A stretch of 14,477 nucleotides of DNA from CAZFAI01 sp964516555. GTDB lineage: Bacteria; Patescibacteriota; Microgenomatia; UBA12405. Below the pieces are notes generated by a model. It was not told the origin of the DNA. It made no database searches and was given only the letters and a program-made list of their open reading frames with translations. This document shows, in pieces, positions 1 through 8,291 of this stretch. How positions within the stretch are numbered: the first letter of the stretch is position 1; each line of letters starts with the position of its first letter. The stretch lies in contig CAZFAI010000022.1 in the NCBI GenBank assembly GCA_964516555.1, positions 1 to 14,477 on the forward strand, written 5' to 3'. The position numbers and the translations under genes were made by a program.

Positions 1-1703
1 CTTACAAAGCCATTCAATCAAACTCACTGGAGACATTTGTTGTCCCGGGCCTTCGTAAAGGCGCCAACACTATATATGTTGTTGCCGTTGACAGCAATGA
101 TAACTATTCTCCCACCAACACCATATCTGCCACTTTCCATCTCTACTCAGAACTACCGGACCCCCCAACCAGCCTGACAGTTGCTGATAGTTCTATCAAA
201 GACGTATCAATCTGGCGGGCGTCCTTAGTTTGGGCTGAACCAGCCTACAAAGGTACCGGTGATTTAACTTATCACGTTCAGCGTTCTGAAGATGGTGAAA
301 CATGGGAAGAAGTTTCTACCACCACTGGTTTTTCATTTGTTGATACTGTTGATGAATCAATGCGCTATTATTGGCGTGTCGGTACGACTGACAACTCCGA
401 TCAGTCAATTGCCAGCCCTTCATATTCTTCTGCGGTATCTACCATTCCCAAAGGAGCGTATACGGTACCAGCCGACCTTACTTCCGGTCCCGCCGCCTCT
501 TCTATTACCACCTCCAAATCTAAAATTACCTGGACAACCAATCGTACCTGCGATAGCAAGATTGCTTATGGTTTAGCCAGCGGCAATTACTTTAACGATG
601 AGGCATATCGATCCACCCACATTACTAGCCACGAGATTCAACTTACCAACCTATCTCCCGGCACTAAGTATTTTTATAAAGCGAAATGGACCGATGAAGA
701 CGGCAATACCGGCGAAAGTGACGAACAATCTTTTACTACCGAGCCTCCGCCCGAGGTAAAAGATGTAAGAATTAGCAACATTGGCATAAGTAGTGTGATT
801 GTTAATTTCACCACGGTAAATGCCACTAAAGCTAAAATATTTTACGGCACTACAACCTCTTTTGGTGGTGCCAAGGAAATCAGCACGTCCAAACTAGAAA
901 CATCTTACTCTGTCGAACTTAACAATCTGGAAGATGGAACCAAATACTACTATAAAATAAACACTTTTGATGAAGAAGAATCCGAATATGATGGTACGAT
1001 ACTAGACTTTGAAACATTACCTCGGCCAAGAGTATCAAACATTAGGGTCCAACAAGTTTCCAATACAGCCCAATCTACTCTTCTGGTAACCTGGGAATCC
1101 AACACTGAAATATCTTCAATCGTCACTTATTATCCTGAAAATACTCCTCAATTGGCAAGGGACAACGTCGATATCGAATTAACCACCGGTGCCCACAAGA
1201 TGCTTGTCCGCGGACTTTTCCCTGACACGATGTATGTTGTCCAAGTTAGGGGTAGAGACTTAATTGGTAACGAAGCTGTCTCGGATACAATTAGAGTGAC
1301 TACCGCCTCTGACACTCGTGCTCCTCAGATATCCGACATGAGCGTTGAAGGTAGTAACAGCCCCCAATCAAATTCAGCTGCTCAGCCGGCTACTTCCCAA
1401 CTGGTAATCAGCTGGAATACCGACGAGCCGGCAACTAGCCAAGTTGAATATGGTGAGGGTTCCGGCACTGAATATAGTCAGTTATCTCAGGAAGATCAGG
1501 GTTTATCGTACAACCACGTCGTCATCATTACCGGTCTTACTCCAGCCAAGGTTTATCACTTAAGATCAATATCAAAAGATAGCGCTGGTAATATTAATAA
1601 ATCAATTGACACTGTTACCATTACACCCAAGGCCACCGATAATGCTTTCGACTTGGTAATAACAAATCTAAAGGAAGTTTTTGGCTTTTTAGGTAATTTT
1701 TAA
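1..1703 (+). CDS. Fibronectin type III repeat surface/extracellular protein, 5'-truncated by window edge
   Basis: The reading frame is open from the first complete codon at position 3 through to the TAA at 1701-1703, so this is the C-terminal part of a longer protein. The internal ATG at 360 is not its start. I count about five complete beta-sandwich repeats after one partial repeat. Each has the FnIII pattern of an early Trp or Val strand (for example ITWTT, LVISWNTDEPATSQVEYG) and a late Tyr corner (LSPGTKYFYKA, LEDGTKYYYKI, LTPAKVYHLRS). Pro/Ser/Thr-rich linkers separate them. The fourth and last repeats resemble the FnIII type seen next to phosphatase or glycosidase domains, but no catalytic domain is visible here. 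The C-terminus ends in a short hydrophobic/amphipathic stretch (about the last 20 residues) rather than an LPXTG signal. An extracellular adhesive or scaffold role is an inference. Two bases after the stop begins an ABC ATPase gene, implying co-transcription. Confidence 0.85.
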   Translation, partial: YKAIQSNSLETFVVPGLRKGANTIYVVAVDSNDNYSPTNTISATFHLYSELPDPPTSLTVADSSIKDVSIWRASLVWAEPAYKGTGDLTYHVQRSEDGETWEEVSTTTGFSFVDTVDESMRYYWRVGTTDNSDQSIASPSYSSAVSTIPKGAYTVPADLTSGPAASSITTSKSKITWTTNRTCDSKIAYGLASGNYFNDEAYRSTHITSHEIQLTNLSPGTKYFYKAKWTDEDGNTGESDEQSFTTEPPPEVKDVRISNIGISSVIVNFTTVNATKAKIFYGTTTSFGGAKEISTSKLETSYSVELNNLEDGTKYYYKINTFDEEESEYDGTILDFETLPRPRVSNIRVQQVSNTAQSTLLVTWESNTEISSIVTYYPENTPQLARDNVDIELTTGAHKMLVRGLFPDTMYVVQVRGRDLIGNEAVSDTIRVTTASDTRAPQISDMSVEGSNSPQSNSAAQPATSQLVISWNTDEPATSQVEYGEGSGTEYSQLSQEDQGLSYNHVVIITGLTPAKVYHLRSISKDSAGNINKSIDTVTITPKATDNAFDLVITNLKEVFGFLGNF

Positions 1704-1705
1704 AT

Positions 1706-2467
1706 ATGCAAAATAAATCAAAAAATGTCATCATAAGAGTCCAGAATATTGACAAGTCATTTGATGTCGCCGGTCAAAAAGTTGAAGTCTTAAAAAAGGT
1801 CAGTTTTGATATTAATTCAGGTGAGTTTTCCGTTATTTATGGCCCTTCAGGAACAGGCAAATCTACTCTATTGCATTCGATTCTCGGTCTTGAAAAACCA
1901 ACCAGTGGTACCGTTGAAATATTGGGAGTTGATTTGTATAACAATCATTCGGAAGATGAACTTTCCGATTTTCGGAAAAAACACATTGGCATGGTTTACC
2001 AGCAAGCCAATTGGGTCAAAGCTATTAATGTTATTGAAAATACGGCGCTTCCGCTTGCTCTTCACGGCATCGACAAACCAACCCGACTGGAAAAAGCCAA
2101 GCGTGTTTTGGAAACTGTACACATGCTTGACTGGGCCAACTATCACCCCGGAGAATTATCTTCAGGTCAACAACAGCGTGTATCCTTAGCCCGCGCTCTT
2201 ATTACCAATCCAGAAATAATCATTGCTGACGAACCTACCGGAAATTTAGACTATGAAGCCGGTAGAGAGCTAATGCAACTTCTCCAGCAATTTACCCAAG
2301 ATACCAAACAAACAATATTAATGGTAACCCACGAACTTGAATATTTAAAATATGCCGACAAAGCTATCCACATATTCGATGGCCAAGCGGTAAACGTCTT
2401 TTCACCCAAAACCAACCCTACTGAGCTGGAGAATATTTTTAAAAGTCGAACCATAGATGCAAAATAA
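1706..2467 (+). CDS. ABC transporter ATP-binding protein, MacB/LolD type
   Basis: This 253-residue nucleotide-binding subunit would power the adjacent FtsX/MacB-type permease at the cytoplasmic membrane. Visible motifs are Walker A GPSGTGKST (residues 46-54), Q-loop QQ near 99-100, signature LSSGQQQR (151-158), Walker B IIIADE (171-176) with D-loop GNLD (179-182), and the switch His in MVTHE (209). The signature has Ser in place of the first Gly of LSGGQ, which is a mild deviation. The ATG lies 2 nt after the preceding stop with no Shine-Dalgarno sequence, so translation is probably coupled or leader-independent. The last codons overlap the permease gene by 11 nt. The family (MacB/LolD) handles lipoprotein, peptide or mechanotransmission work rather than simple import, and the substrate here is unknown. 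Confidence 0.93.
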   Translation: MQNKSKNVIIRVQNIDKSFDVAGQKVEVLKKVSFDINSGEFSVIYGPSGTGKSTLLHSILGLEKPTSGTVEILGVDLYNNHSEDELSDFRKKHIGMVYQQANWVKAINVIENTALPLALHGIDKPTRLEKAKRVLETVHMLDWANYHPGELSSGQQQRVSLARALITNPEIIIADEPTGNLDYEAGRELMQLLQQFTQDTKQTILMVTHELEYLKYADKAIHIFDGQAVNVFSPKTNPTELENIFKSRTIDAK

Positions 2468-4409
2468 ACCAAACAACAAAACTAATATCCTAAAAAGTAG
2501 TCAATCATTTATCAGCAGTAGTATATACATTCTGTCCTACATGCTTCTAATTGGTCTATATTTAGCTGTTTCTCTGCTGCGAAAGTTGGGTACCAAAATT
2601 CCCTTTTTCATCATGCTGGAAAAACCCCTAAAAAAAGTTGTCCAATTTTTAGACAGACATCAGGCCAATAGTATCTCCAGGATTGAACTAATAGATCTGG
2701 CTCTGCAAAATATGAAATCCAAAAAATCACGGACCTATATTACTATAGGCGGCATGACTATTGGTATTGCCGCTATCGTATTTCTGGTATCTATTGGATA
2801 TGGTCTGCAGTCGTTAGTTATAAATCGCGTCGCCCGCCTGGACGAAATGAAGCAAACAGACGTAACTGTTCAGCCGGGGAGCAATTTAACTATAAATCAT
2901 GACGTTATCAAGGTTATCAAAACTTTTTCAAGTGTAGAGTTAGCCTTACCGCAGATTTCTGTTGTTGGTAAGGTAAACTTTAACAATTCTTCTACCGATA
3001 TGGCGGTATACGGAGTTACCCGCGATTATTTAGAGCAATCAGCCATATCACCTGTTGTCGGTGAAGTCTTTTCCAATAATGATATTGAAACCTCGGTAGT
3101 TTCAGCCAAACAAGACGAATCATCTGAATCCCAAGATACCACTTCGCAAGCAGCTGAGGCAGGTACCAAGATCAGGGATGTCAATTTTACTGTAAACAAA
3201 GATAAATGGGTCGAAGTTCGCCAATATGCCAACAGTGACTCAAGCGTTCTCGGTTATATCTCCAGTGACATAGGTAAAGTCGCCGCGCAAGAGGTTTGGG
3301 GCAGTGCCTATGAAGGGTCTGGCAGCAACGGATCAGTCGGAGAAACAGATTCTGGCACTAAGTTGGGAAAGTGGTTAAAAACCCGGACACCTGTTTGGGA
3401 AAAAACTAATCAAGGTTATGAGCCGATTATGGATGATCAGGAACAGCAAACCAAAGTTACTGGTTATGTTCGAATATCCAATATTACGGTAACCGGCGAT
3501 GGTGTGTTAGAAATAATAAAAGAAACGGTCACTGAAGATGGGGAGTGGGTCGAATTGGAAGGCGAGAGTGACATCACCAACAGACAAATAGTTTCCAAAG
3601 TTAAGCTTTCAGACGAAATGACTGATTTAGATGCTGTAGTCAACCGTGGTTTTATAAAAGTCCTTGGTCTTGATGAAAATCAAGCTATCGGTCAAAAATT
3701 TAGTGTCACTTTTATCGCTACAGGTAAATTATTAAACGAAGATCAGGACAGGATCGAATCGATTCCTGTCGAATACTCAATCATTGGAGTCACCCCCGAC
3801 GAGAGGACGCCGTTATTTTATGTTCCCTTCGTCCACCTAAGTTCTCTTGGCATACACAACTATTCTCAAGCCAAGGTTGTTGTCAATAAAGAACAAAACC
3901 TGGCGGAAGTAAGGGAAAATATAGAATCAATGGGCTATTCAACAACATCGGTATCGGATACAGTTTCACAAATTAACAGCTTGTTTGCCACACTTCGTAT
4001 GCTTTTGGCCTTGGTTGGTATGGTAGCTTTATCAGTAGCTTCTCTTGGCATGTTCAACACGCTAACCGTTTCACTCCTGGAAAGAACCCGTGAGGTAGGA
4101 TTGCTAAAAGCCATGGGCATGAAATCCTACGAGGTTAGGGATTTATTCTTGGCCGAATCGATGATTATGGGTTCGCTTGGTGGTATCTTGGGTATTAATT
4201 TCGGTCTTTTGATCGGTTTTATTTTGGAGTTAATTTTGTCAGCCTTCTCTGTTGTCAAGGGCGCCGGTTTTCTCTCCATAATTAGCATCCCTCTCCCGTT
4301 TGTTGCCACAATAATAGTTTTGTCATTTTTAGTCGGTATCCTCACCGGAATATACCCCGCCCGTCGTGCCAAAAAAATTACCGCCCTAAACGCACTCCGC
4401 TATGAATAA
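2457..4409 (+). CDS. ABC transporter permease, MacB/FtsX type, with SH3-like insertion
   Basis: This 650-residue permease is clearly longer than typical MacB-type permeases (about 400). After an extra hydrophobic segment (about 22-41) comes the canonical first helix (about 92-116). A large extracytoplasmic domain follows, then three C-terminal helices (about 513-538, 566-592, 613-640) containing the FtsX signature ERTREVGLLKAMG, ending in ALRYE. Inside the extracytoplasmic domain, about residues 245-345 read like a bacterial SH3 repeat: WVEVRQYANSDSSVLGYI, a Gly/Ser-rich loop, then GKWLKTR...GYVRISNI. The MacB_PCD pattern resumes after it (IGQKFSVTFIATGK). The gene overlaps the upstream ATPase by 11 nt and the downstream MgtE gene by 8 nt, and no adaptor (MacA) gene is adjacent. 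Permease identity is firm; the SH3 reading rests on pattern resemblance, and the transported or signalled ligand is unknown. Confidence 0.9.
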   Translation: MQNKPNNKTNILKSSQSFISSSIYILSYMLLIGLYLAVSLLRKLGTKIPFFIMLEKPLKKVVQFLDRHQANSISRIELIDLALQNMKSKKSRTYITIGGMTIGIAAIVFLVSIGYGLQSLVINRVARLDEMKQTDVTVQPGSNLTINHDVIKVIKTFSSVELALPQISVVGKVNFNNSSTDMAVYGVTRDYLEQSAISPVVGEVFSNNDIETSVVSAKQDESSESQDTTSQAAEAGTKIRDVNFTVNKDKWVEVRQYANSDSSVLGYISSDIGKVAAQEVWGSAYEGSGSNGSVGETDSGTKLGKWLKTRTPVWEKTNQGYEPIMDDQEQQTKVTGYVRISNITVTGDGVLEIIKETVTEDGEWVELEGESDITNRQIVSKVKLSDEMTDLDAVVNRGFIKVLGLDENQAIGQKFSVTFIATGKLLNEDQDRIESIPVEYSIIGVTPDERTPLFYVPFVHLSSLGIHNYSQAKVVVNKEQNLAEVRENIESMGYSTTSVSDTVSQINSLFATLRMLLALVGMVALSVASLGMFNTLTVSLLERTREVGLLKAMGMKSYEVRDLFLAESMIMGSLGGILGINFGLLIGFILELILSAFSVVKGAGFLSIISIPLPFVATIIVLSFLVGILTGIYPARRAKKITALNALRYE

Positions 4410-5373
4410 AACCAAAGAAATTGCCCAAAGCCACATGACGGCCAAGGTGCCCATTGTCCGAAGCGATCAGACTATTGCTGACATCAAGGACATCCTTTAT
4501 GGTCACTCAGGCGATATCGACACCATTAATTATGTCTATGTGGTGAGTAAAAACAGCAAACTCGTTGGCGTTCTTTCTTTGGACAATGTTTTTATTCAAC
4601 CGGACGATACTCCCGTCAGGAAAATAATGGTCAAAAACCCGATTTCTGCCCGGCCTCATACCGATCAGGAACGGGTAGCCCATTTGGCCTTAAAGCACAA
4701 CATCAAGGCCATACCTGTTATCGATAAAAATGGAAAATTTTTAGGCGTTGTACCCAACGACAAAATTCTGGACATCCTTGAACATGAGCATGAAGAAGAT
4801 ATTTTGCAAATGTCCGGCATACTACCCTCTAAGACGACAGCTCAGGGCACCACCCGATCCTCAGTCTTATCTGCCTTTTTCAGCAGAACTCCCTGGATAA
4901 TTATTGGTATTATTGGCGGAATCCTGGCAGCAAAGGTTATTGGATTATATGAAAGTGTGATCGAGAGGGAAGTTATCCTGGCAACTTTTATTCCCCTGGT
5001 TGTTTATGTATCTAACGCCGTTGGTGTCCAATCCCAGACCCTAATTATTAGGGATCTAGCAGTAAACTCTCAAATTCCATTATTCCGTTACTGCCTAAAA
5101 CAATTAGCAACTTCTTCCTTGATTGCACTCGTATGTTGGTTATTAATTGCCTTTTTGACCTACCTCGGTTGGCAATCAGTAAGTTTGGGCTTAATTATTG
5201 GCTCCTCAGCCTTTTTTGCTATTCACACGGCAGTTATTATTGCTCTAACTGTCCCTATAATTCTCAAAAAACTCAATCTTGATCCGGCGATTGGCAGCGG
5301 CCCTTTCACAACTATTATTCAGGATACTATGGCTGTATTAATATATTTCTCTATCGTTTCACTTTTCTACTAA
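4402..5373 (+). CDS. mgtE: MgtE-type divalent cation (Mg2+) transporter, short form with CBS pair
   Basis: The 323-residue product has two CBS motifs (about residues 12-65 and 75-128, including VGVLSLDNVF and IPVIDKNGKFLGVV). An acidic linker follows (EHEHEEDILQ), then five predicted helices (about 163-183, 190-210, 232-255, 262-285, 303-322). The membrane part shows the MgtE features PLVVYVSNAVGVQSQTLIIRDLA and LDPAIGSGPF...IQDTMAVLIYF, including a conserved-position Asp (308) in the last helix. Classical MgtE has about 450 residues, with an N-terminal superhelical domain that binds regulatory Mg2+; that domain is absent here. The start ATG is embedded in the last codons of the permease (8-nt overlap), so translation is coupled to the ABC system. 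The gene ends 5 nt before the convergent methylase gene, with no visible terminator between them. Mg2+ as substrate is from family knowledge; another divalent ion is possible. Confidence 0.88.
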   Translation: MNKTKEIAQSHMTAKVPIVRSDQTIADIKDILYGHSGDIDTINYVYVVSKNSKLVGVLSLDNVFIQPDDTPVRKIMVKNPISARPHTDQERVAHLALKHNIKAIPVIDKNGKFLGVVPNDKILDILEHEHEEDILQMSGILPSKTTAQGTTRSSVLSAFFSRTPWIIIGIIGGILAAKVIGLYESVIEREVILATFIPLVVYVSNAVGVQSQTLIIRDLAVNSQIPLFRYCLKQLATSSLIALVCWLLIAFLTYLGWQSVSLGLIIGSSAFFAIHTAVIIALTVPIILKKLNLDPAIGSGPFTTIIQDTMAVLIYFSIVSLFY

Positions 5374-5378
5374 TTTCT

Positions 5379-6674
5379 TTACTTTTTTGAAAATATGAAT
5401 ATTTCCCTGGAGACGGTTTGGTCAGGACGGTAGTAGATAATCGAGTTTCTTTTGCTAATTTGAAGATCCAATAACTCGCCCACATCCTCACCCAAAAACT
5501 TCTCCGGAACAAAATTATTACTCACAAATCCCATTTTATTAAGCTGATCCAAAATTTCTAAGTGCAAAAACTCCTGTTTAAAACGGAACACCGGGAAGAT
5601 AATTACAATCCTGCCATAACGGTTAAGTATTTTTTGAAATTCAAGAAAAGCCTGTATATATAAGTTTTCCAACTTATTAATTTCGTTTTTAATTTGATTT
5701 TGCGAAAAGCTTCTAGCCTTTGGCGATCCCAAATATGGTTCGGTTACAATGGCATCAATATTGCCCTTGTTTAATGTAACAGACAAGTTCTTTACATCAG
5801 TTTCAAAAATCCTAACCTCATAATCTGATTTTTTTAAATTAGTGTAGTTATCAAACAACCAGGCAATATTTATCCTTGATCCCTCAACGGCCTCTTTAGA
5901 CAAATCAGAACCTATAACCTTTTTATACCCAAGCAATATCGCTTCTTGCAGTATAGTTCCACCGCCGCAGAACGGATCAAGGATTACTTGATCTCTTTCT
6001 TTGTTCGCCAGATTTATCATCATTTTGGCAAGTTTGGGTGGGATCATCCCTGACTTAGAGTCTCTGGCCGGCCTTTTATAATCCCGAAAACTGTAGCTCT
6101 TATAATCCTGAACTGCGACAGTTTTCCCGATATAAACCTTATCTCTGGCCACTACCAGTACCATTTCAAAACCTCTGGTTAAAAGCTTGTTGTTATCCAC
6201 ACTGGCAGATGGTAGAATCCTTTCTTTTAATGGAACGAAACCCAGCTTATGACCATATCCCACGATATCTTCCCTGATTTTTTGGCTGGCTCTTGGAGCG
6301 ACAAACCATGACTGGTTAAGATCTTTAAATCTTGCCCCTCCTCCATAAACACTCACACCAAAAACCTTAATTTTGTCCGGTTCCTCTCCCATAAAGTACT
6401 CAAAAAATTCACTATCCGCTTGCCCCTCAAGCATGTTTTTCGTTAATTCAATAAGAGGAATAGTCCGAAAAATTTCAATTAACTTTGAAGTACTGCCAAA
6501 ATCATCGATAGTCACCAGATCTGTTAAAACTTGATCAGTTCTTATAATCAACACTTCCTGAGACGCCTCAATTACTTCAAAATCAATATTACGGAAATTA
6601 AGGACATTAATGATTTCCGCTTTACACAAGGAGTGGTTATGTCCCAGAGCCAGGCAGTAAAGATGTTCTTTCAT
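5379..6674 (-). CDS. Trm11-like/UPF0020 RNA (guanine-N2) methyltransferase
   Basis: The 431-residue protein has an N-terminal RNA-binding-like half (MKEHLYCLALGHNHSLCKAEI start, then RFKDLNQSWFVAPR) and a C-terminal Rossmann methyltransferase. SAM motif I is DPFCGGGTILQEA (233-245), followed by the acidic ribose-binding loop GSDLS (255-259). The catalytic motif IV is TEPYLG (311-316), in the place where Trm11/TrmG10 enzymes usually have DPPYG. The segment SKSGMIPPKLAKMMINLA just before motif I is also typical of the family. By homology it would methylate the exocyclic N2 of a tRNA guanine (G10 in characterised relatives). Trm11-type enzymes are best known from archaea and eukaryotes. The ATG at 6674 has no Shine-Dalgarno site but sits 12 nt after an extended -10. 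It lies 78 nt downstream of the ABC-F gene and converges on mgtE with only 5 nt between stops. Confidence 0.88.
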   Translation of the reverse strand: MKEHLYCLALGHNHSLCKAEIINVLNFRNIDFEVIEASQEVLIIRTDQVLTDLVTIDDFGSTSKLIEIFRTIPLIELTKNMLEGQADSEFFEYFMGEEPDKIKVFGVSVYGGGARFKDLNQSWFVAPRASQKIREDIVGYGHKLGFVPLKERILPSASVDNNKLLTRGFEMVLVVARDKVYIGKTVAVQDYKSYSFRDYKRPARDSKSGMIPPKLAKMMINLANKERDQVILDPFCGGGTILQEAILLGYKKVIGSDLSKEAVEGSRINIAWLFDNYTNLKKSDYEVRIFETDVKNLSVTLNKGNIDAIVTEPYLGSPKARSFSQNQIKNEINKLENLYIQAFLEFQKILNRYGRIVIIFPVFRFKQEFLHLEILDQLNKMGFVSNNFVPEKFLGEDVGELLDLQISKRNSIIYYRPDQTVSREIFIFSKK

Positions 6675-6686
6675 ATTTCGTTAACT

Positions 6687-6695
6687 ATTATGCCA
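6687..6695 (-). promoter_or_regulatory. Extended -10 promoter for the methylase gene
   Basis: Read on the minus strand this is TGG-CATAAT: an extended -10 (TGn) plus a hexamer with one mismatch to TATAAT. It ends 12 nt before the methylase ATG. No good -35 element is visible, as expected for extended -10 promoters. The predicted transcript would have a leader of only about 5 nt. Confidence 0.5.
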
Positions 6696-6752
6696 CAGGA
6701 TCAACAAAAATGAAATCAATCAGTTTATATAACAAATCCTATAATAAGTTAC

Positions 6753-8207
6753 TCAGTAAGTGCAGATTTCCCACTTGTTCTCAGGTAGGTGCAATTTTCT
6801 ATCTGGTTTTAATTCCGCCACAAATTCAGGAGTATGCGACACCAAAAGCATCGCCCCCTTATATTGTTTTAATGCTTCCAAGATTAGTCGTTGTGAGAGC
6901 ACGTCCAAATAAGTTGTTGGTTCATCCAAGATTAGTAGATTAAAGTCTTGAACTAATAATCTGGCAATCGACAATCTGGTTTTTTCTCCTCCCGACAGAG
7001 TCCCCACTTTTTGGAATATTTTATCTCCGGAAAACAGGAACCTTCCCAAAATTGAACGAATTTGTGTCTCAGATAAATTACATGATTCTCTAATCGTGTC
7101 TAGTAAACTTAAATCAAAGTCAAACAGCTCAAATTCCTGTGAATAATAGCCGATTTTTATCCTTTCATCATACAAAACTTCTCCGTTATCTGCTGGCAAC
7201 AAGCCAGTTAAAATTTTTATTAACGTGCTTTTTCCAGCTCCATTTTTTCCCAAAAGTGCAATTCTTTCTCCCCGGTGAACATCAACCGAAACATCTTCAA
7301 GAATTTTTTTTTCGCCATAAGACTTAGCTATATGTTCCGCCCACAAAGGCAGTTCTCCCACCCATGAAGGAGTCGGTAGTTGGATCCTGATTTTTTTAGC
7401 CTCAGGTGGCATTGAGGGTAGAACCTCTTTCATTTTTTCCAACCTTTTTCTTAGTTGAATCTTTTGTCTTACTCCTTTTTCCGAAGTTGCCCTTGCTGCC
7501 TTTGCATAGCCCTTTTTCATTTCGATAATTTGCTTTTTTTGCACTCGGATATTCTTTGACAACGAGGCTTCCCGTTCCTTTTTCTGACGGACGTATTCAC
7601 TATAACTGCCCTTATATTCAATAATTTTATGACTTATCGGTTCAAGCTCCAAAATCTTATCAATGTTTTTATCTAGCAAGTTTAAATCATGGGAAATTAT
7701 CACTAGAGTCTTTGGATAGCGCCCCAAAAATTGCATCACCCAATCCTTTCCTTCCTCGTCCAAAAAGTTAGTTGGTTCATCCATCAATAGAATATCAGGC
7801 TGTTGCACCAACGCTCTGGTAATGGCTAGTTTGGTTTTTTGTCCACCTGACAGATTTGTTGGTTTGTCATTTAGTGAAAACTGACCCAGTTCCAGCTTGG
7901 ACATAATCCTCAAAATTTCATAATCCTCTTTGCTCTCCTGGGGATCAAGATAATCTCTTATCGAAATCGCCGCCTCTAATACTTCGTCGTACTTAACTTC
8001 TTGGGGTACTAGCAATACTTTCCCTAAGGCTTTAATCGTTCCCTGATCTGGATAAATTTCATTAGACAATAATCTAAATAATGTTGACTTCCCAGATCCG
8101 TTAATCCCGACAAGTCCGACTTTTTGATTTTTGTTAACAAAAAAATCAGCACCATCAAAAATCGGTTGCCAACCATAAGAATAATAGATATTTTTTGCCA
8201 ATATCAT
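6753..8207 (-). CDS. ABC-F family ATPase (ribosome-associated translation factor type)
   Basis: This 484-residue soluble protein has two ABC domains and no membrane segment. Domain 1 has Walker A GINGSGKST (34-42), signature LSGGQ (119-123), Walker B ILLMDEPTNFLD and switch His 173. Domain 2 has Walker A GKNGAGKST (320-328), signature LSGGE (404-408), Walker B LLILDEPTTYLD and switch His 458. The charged linker between them (about 200-275, rich in Lys/Arg/Glu) matches the interdomain element of ABC-F proteins that reaches the P-site tRNA. Family members act on stalled ribosomes or give resistance to ribosome-targeting antibiotics; which applies here cannot be told from sequence. The protein is short, with no C-terminal coiled-coil extension like Uup. 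The stop is TGA, consistent with the standard genetic code. A promoter-like -10 lies 8 nt before the ATG and there is no Shine-Dalgarno site. Confidence 0.92.
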   Translation of the reverse strand: MILAKNIYYSYGWQPIFDGADFFVNKNQKVGLVGINGSGKSTLFRLLSNEIYPDQGTIKALGKVLLVPQEVKYDEVLEAAISIRDYLDPQESKEDYEILRIMSKLELGQFSLNDKPTNLSGGQKTKLAITRALVQQPDILLMDEPTNFLDEEGKDWVMQFLGRYPKTLVIISHDLNLLDKNIDKILELEPISHKIIEYKGSYSEYVRQKKEREASLSKNIRVQKKQIIEMKKGYAKAARATSEKGVRQKIQLRKRLEKMKEVLPSMPPEAKKIRIQLPTPSWVGELPLWAEHIAKSYGEKKILEDVSVDVHRGERIALLGKNGAGKSTLIKILTGLLPADNGEVLYDERIKIGYYSQEFELFDFDLSLLDTIRESCNLSETQIRSILGRFLFSGDKIFQKVGTLSGGEKTRLSIARLLVQDFNLLILDEPTTYLDVLSQRLILEALKQYKGAMLLVSHTPEFVAELKPDRKLHLPENKWEICTY

Positions 8208-8215
8208 CGTTTTTT

Positions 8216-8243
8216 ATTCTAGCACTTAACCCGTGTACAACAA
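8216..8243 (-). promoter_or_regulatory. Promoter for the ABC-F gene
   Basis: On the minus strand, TAGAAT (8221-8216, one mismatch to the -10 consensus) is preceded after 16 nt by a weak -35-like TTGTTG (8243-8238). The hexamer ends 8 nt before the ATG at 8207, predicting a leader of about 2 nt. It is back-to-back with the response regulator promoter. Confidence 0.5.
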
Positions 8244-8250
8244 TTACTTT

Positions 8251-8282
8251 ATTCAGCTAAATTTCAGCTATTGCGTTATAAT
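8251..8282 (+). promoter_or_regulatory. Autoregulated promoter of the response regulator: direct-repeat operator plus -10
   Basis: ATTCAG (8251-8256) and TTTCAG (8262-8267) form a direct repeat with an 11-bp period. The identity is longer still, because TTCAGCTA recurs exactly at 8252-8259 and 8263-8270. Nine bases after the second half-site is a perfect -10 hexamer TATAAT (8277-8282). There is no TTGACA-like -35; the repeat occupies that position, as OmpR/PhoB-class activator boxes do. The same motif recurs at 9945-9961 and 13570-13586. Binding by the adjacent regulator is an inference. Confidence 0.7.
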
Positions 8283-8291
8283 ATGTTCCTA

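Noticed and set aside
360..362. ATG at 360 as start of the FnIII protein
   Set aside because: The frame is open upstream to the window edge and encodes further FnIII sequence, so the ATG is internal.
5374..5410. A/T-rich imperfect palindrome at the convergent stops of mgtE and the methylase
   Set aside because: The stem has almost no G-C pairs and lies inside the methylase coding end, so I do not call it a terminator.
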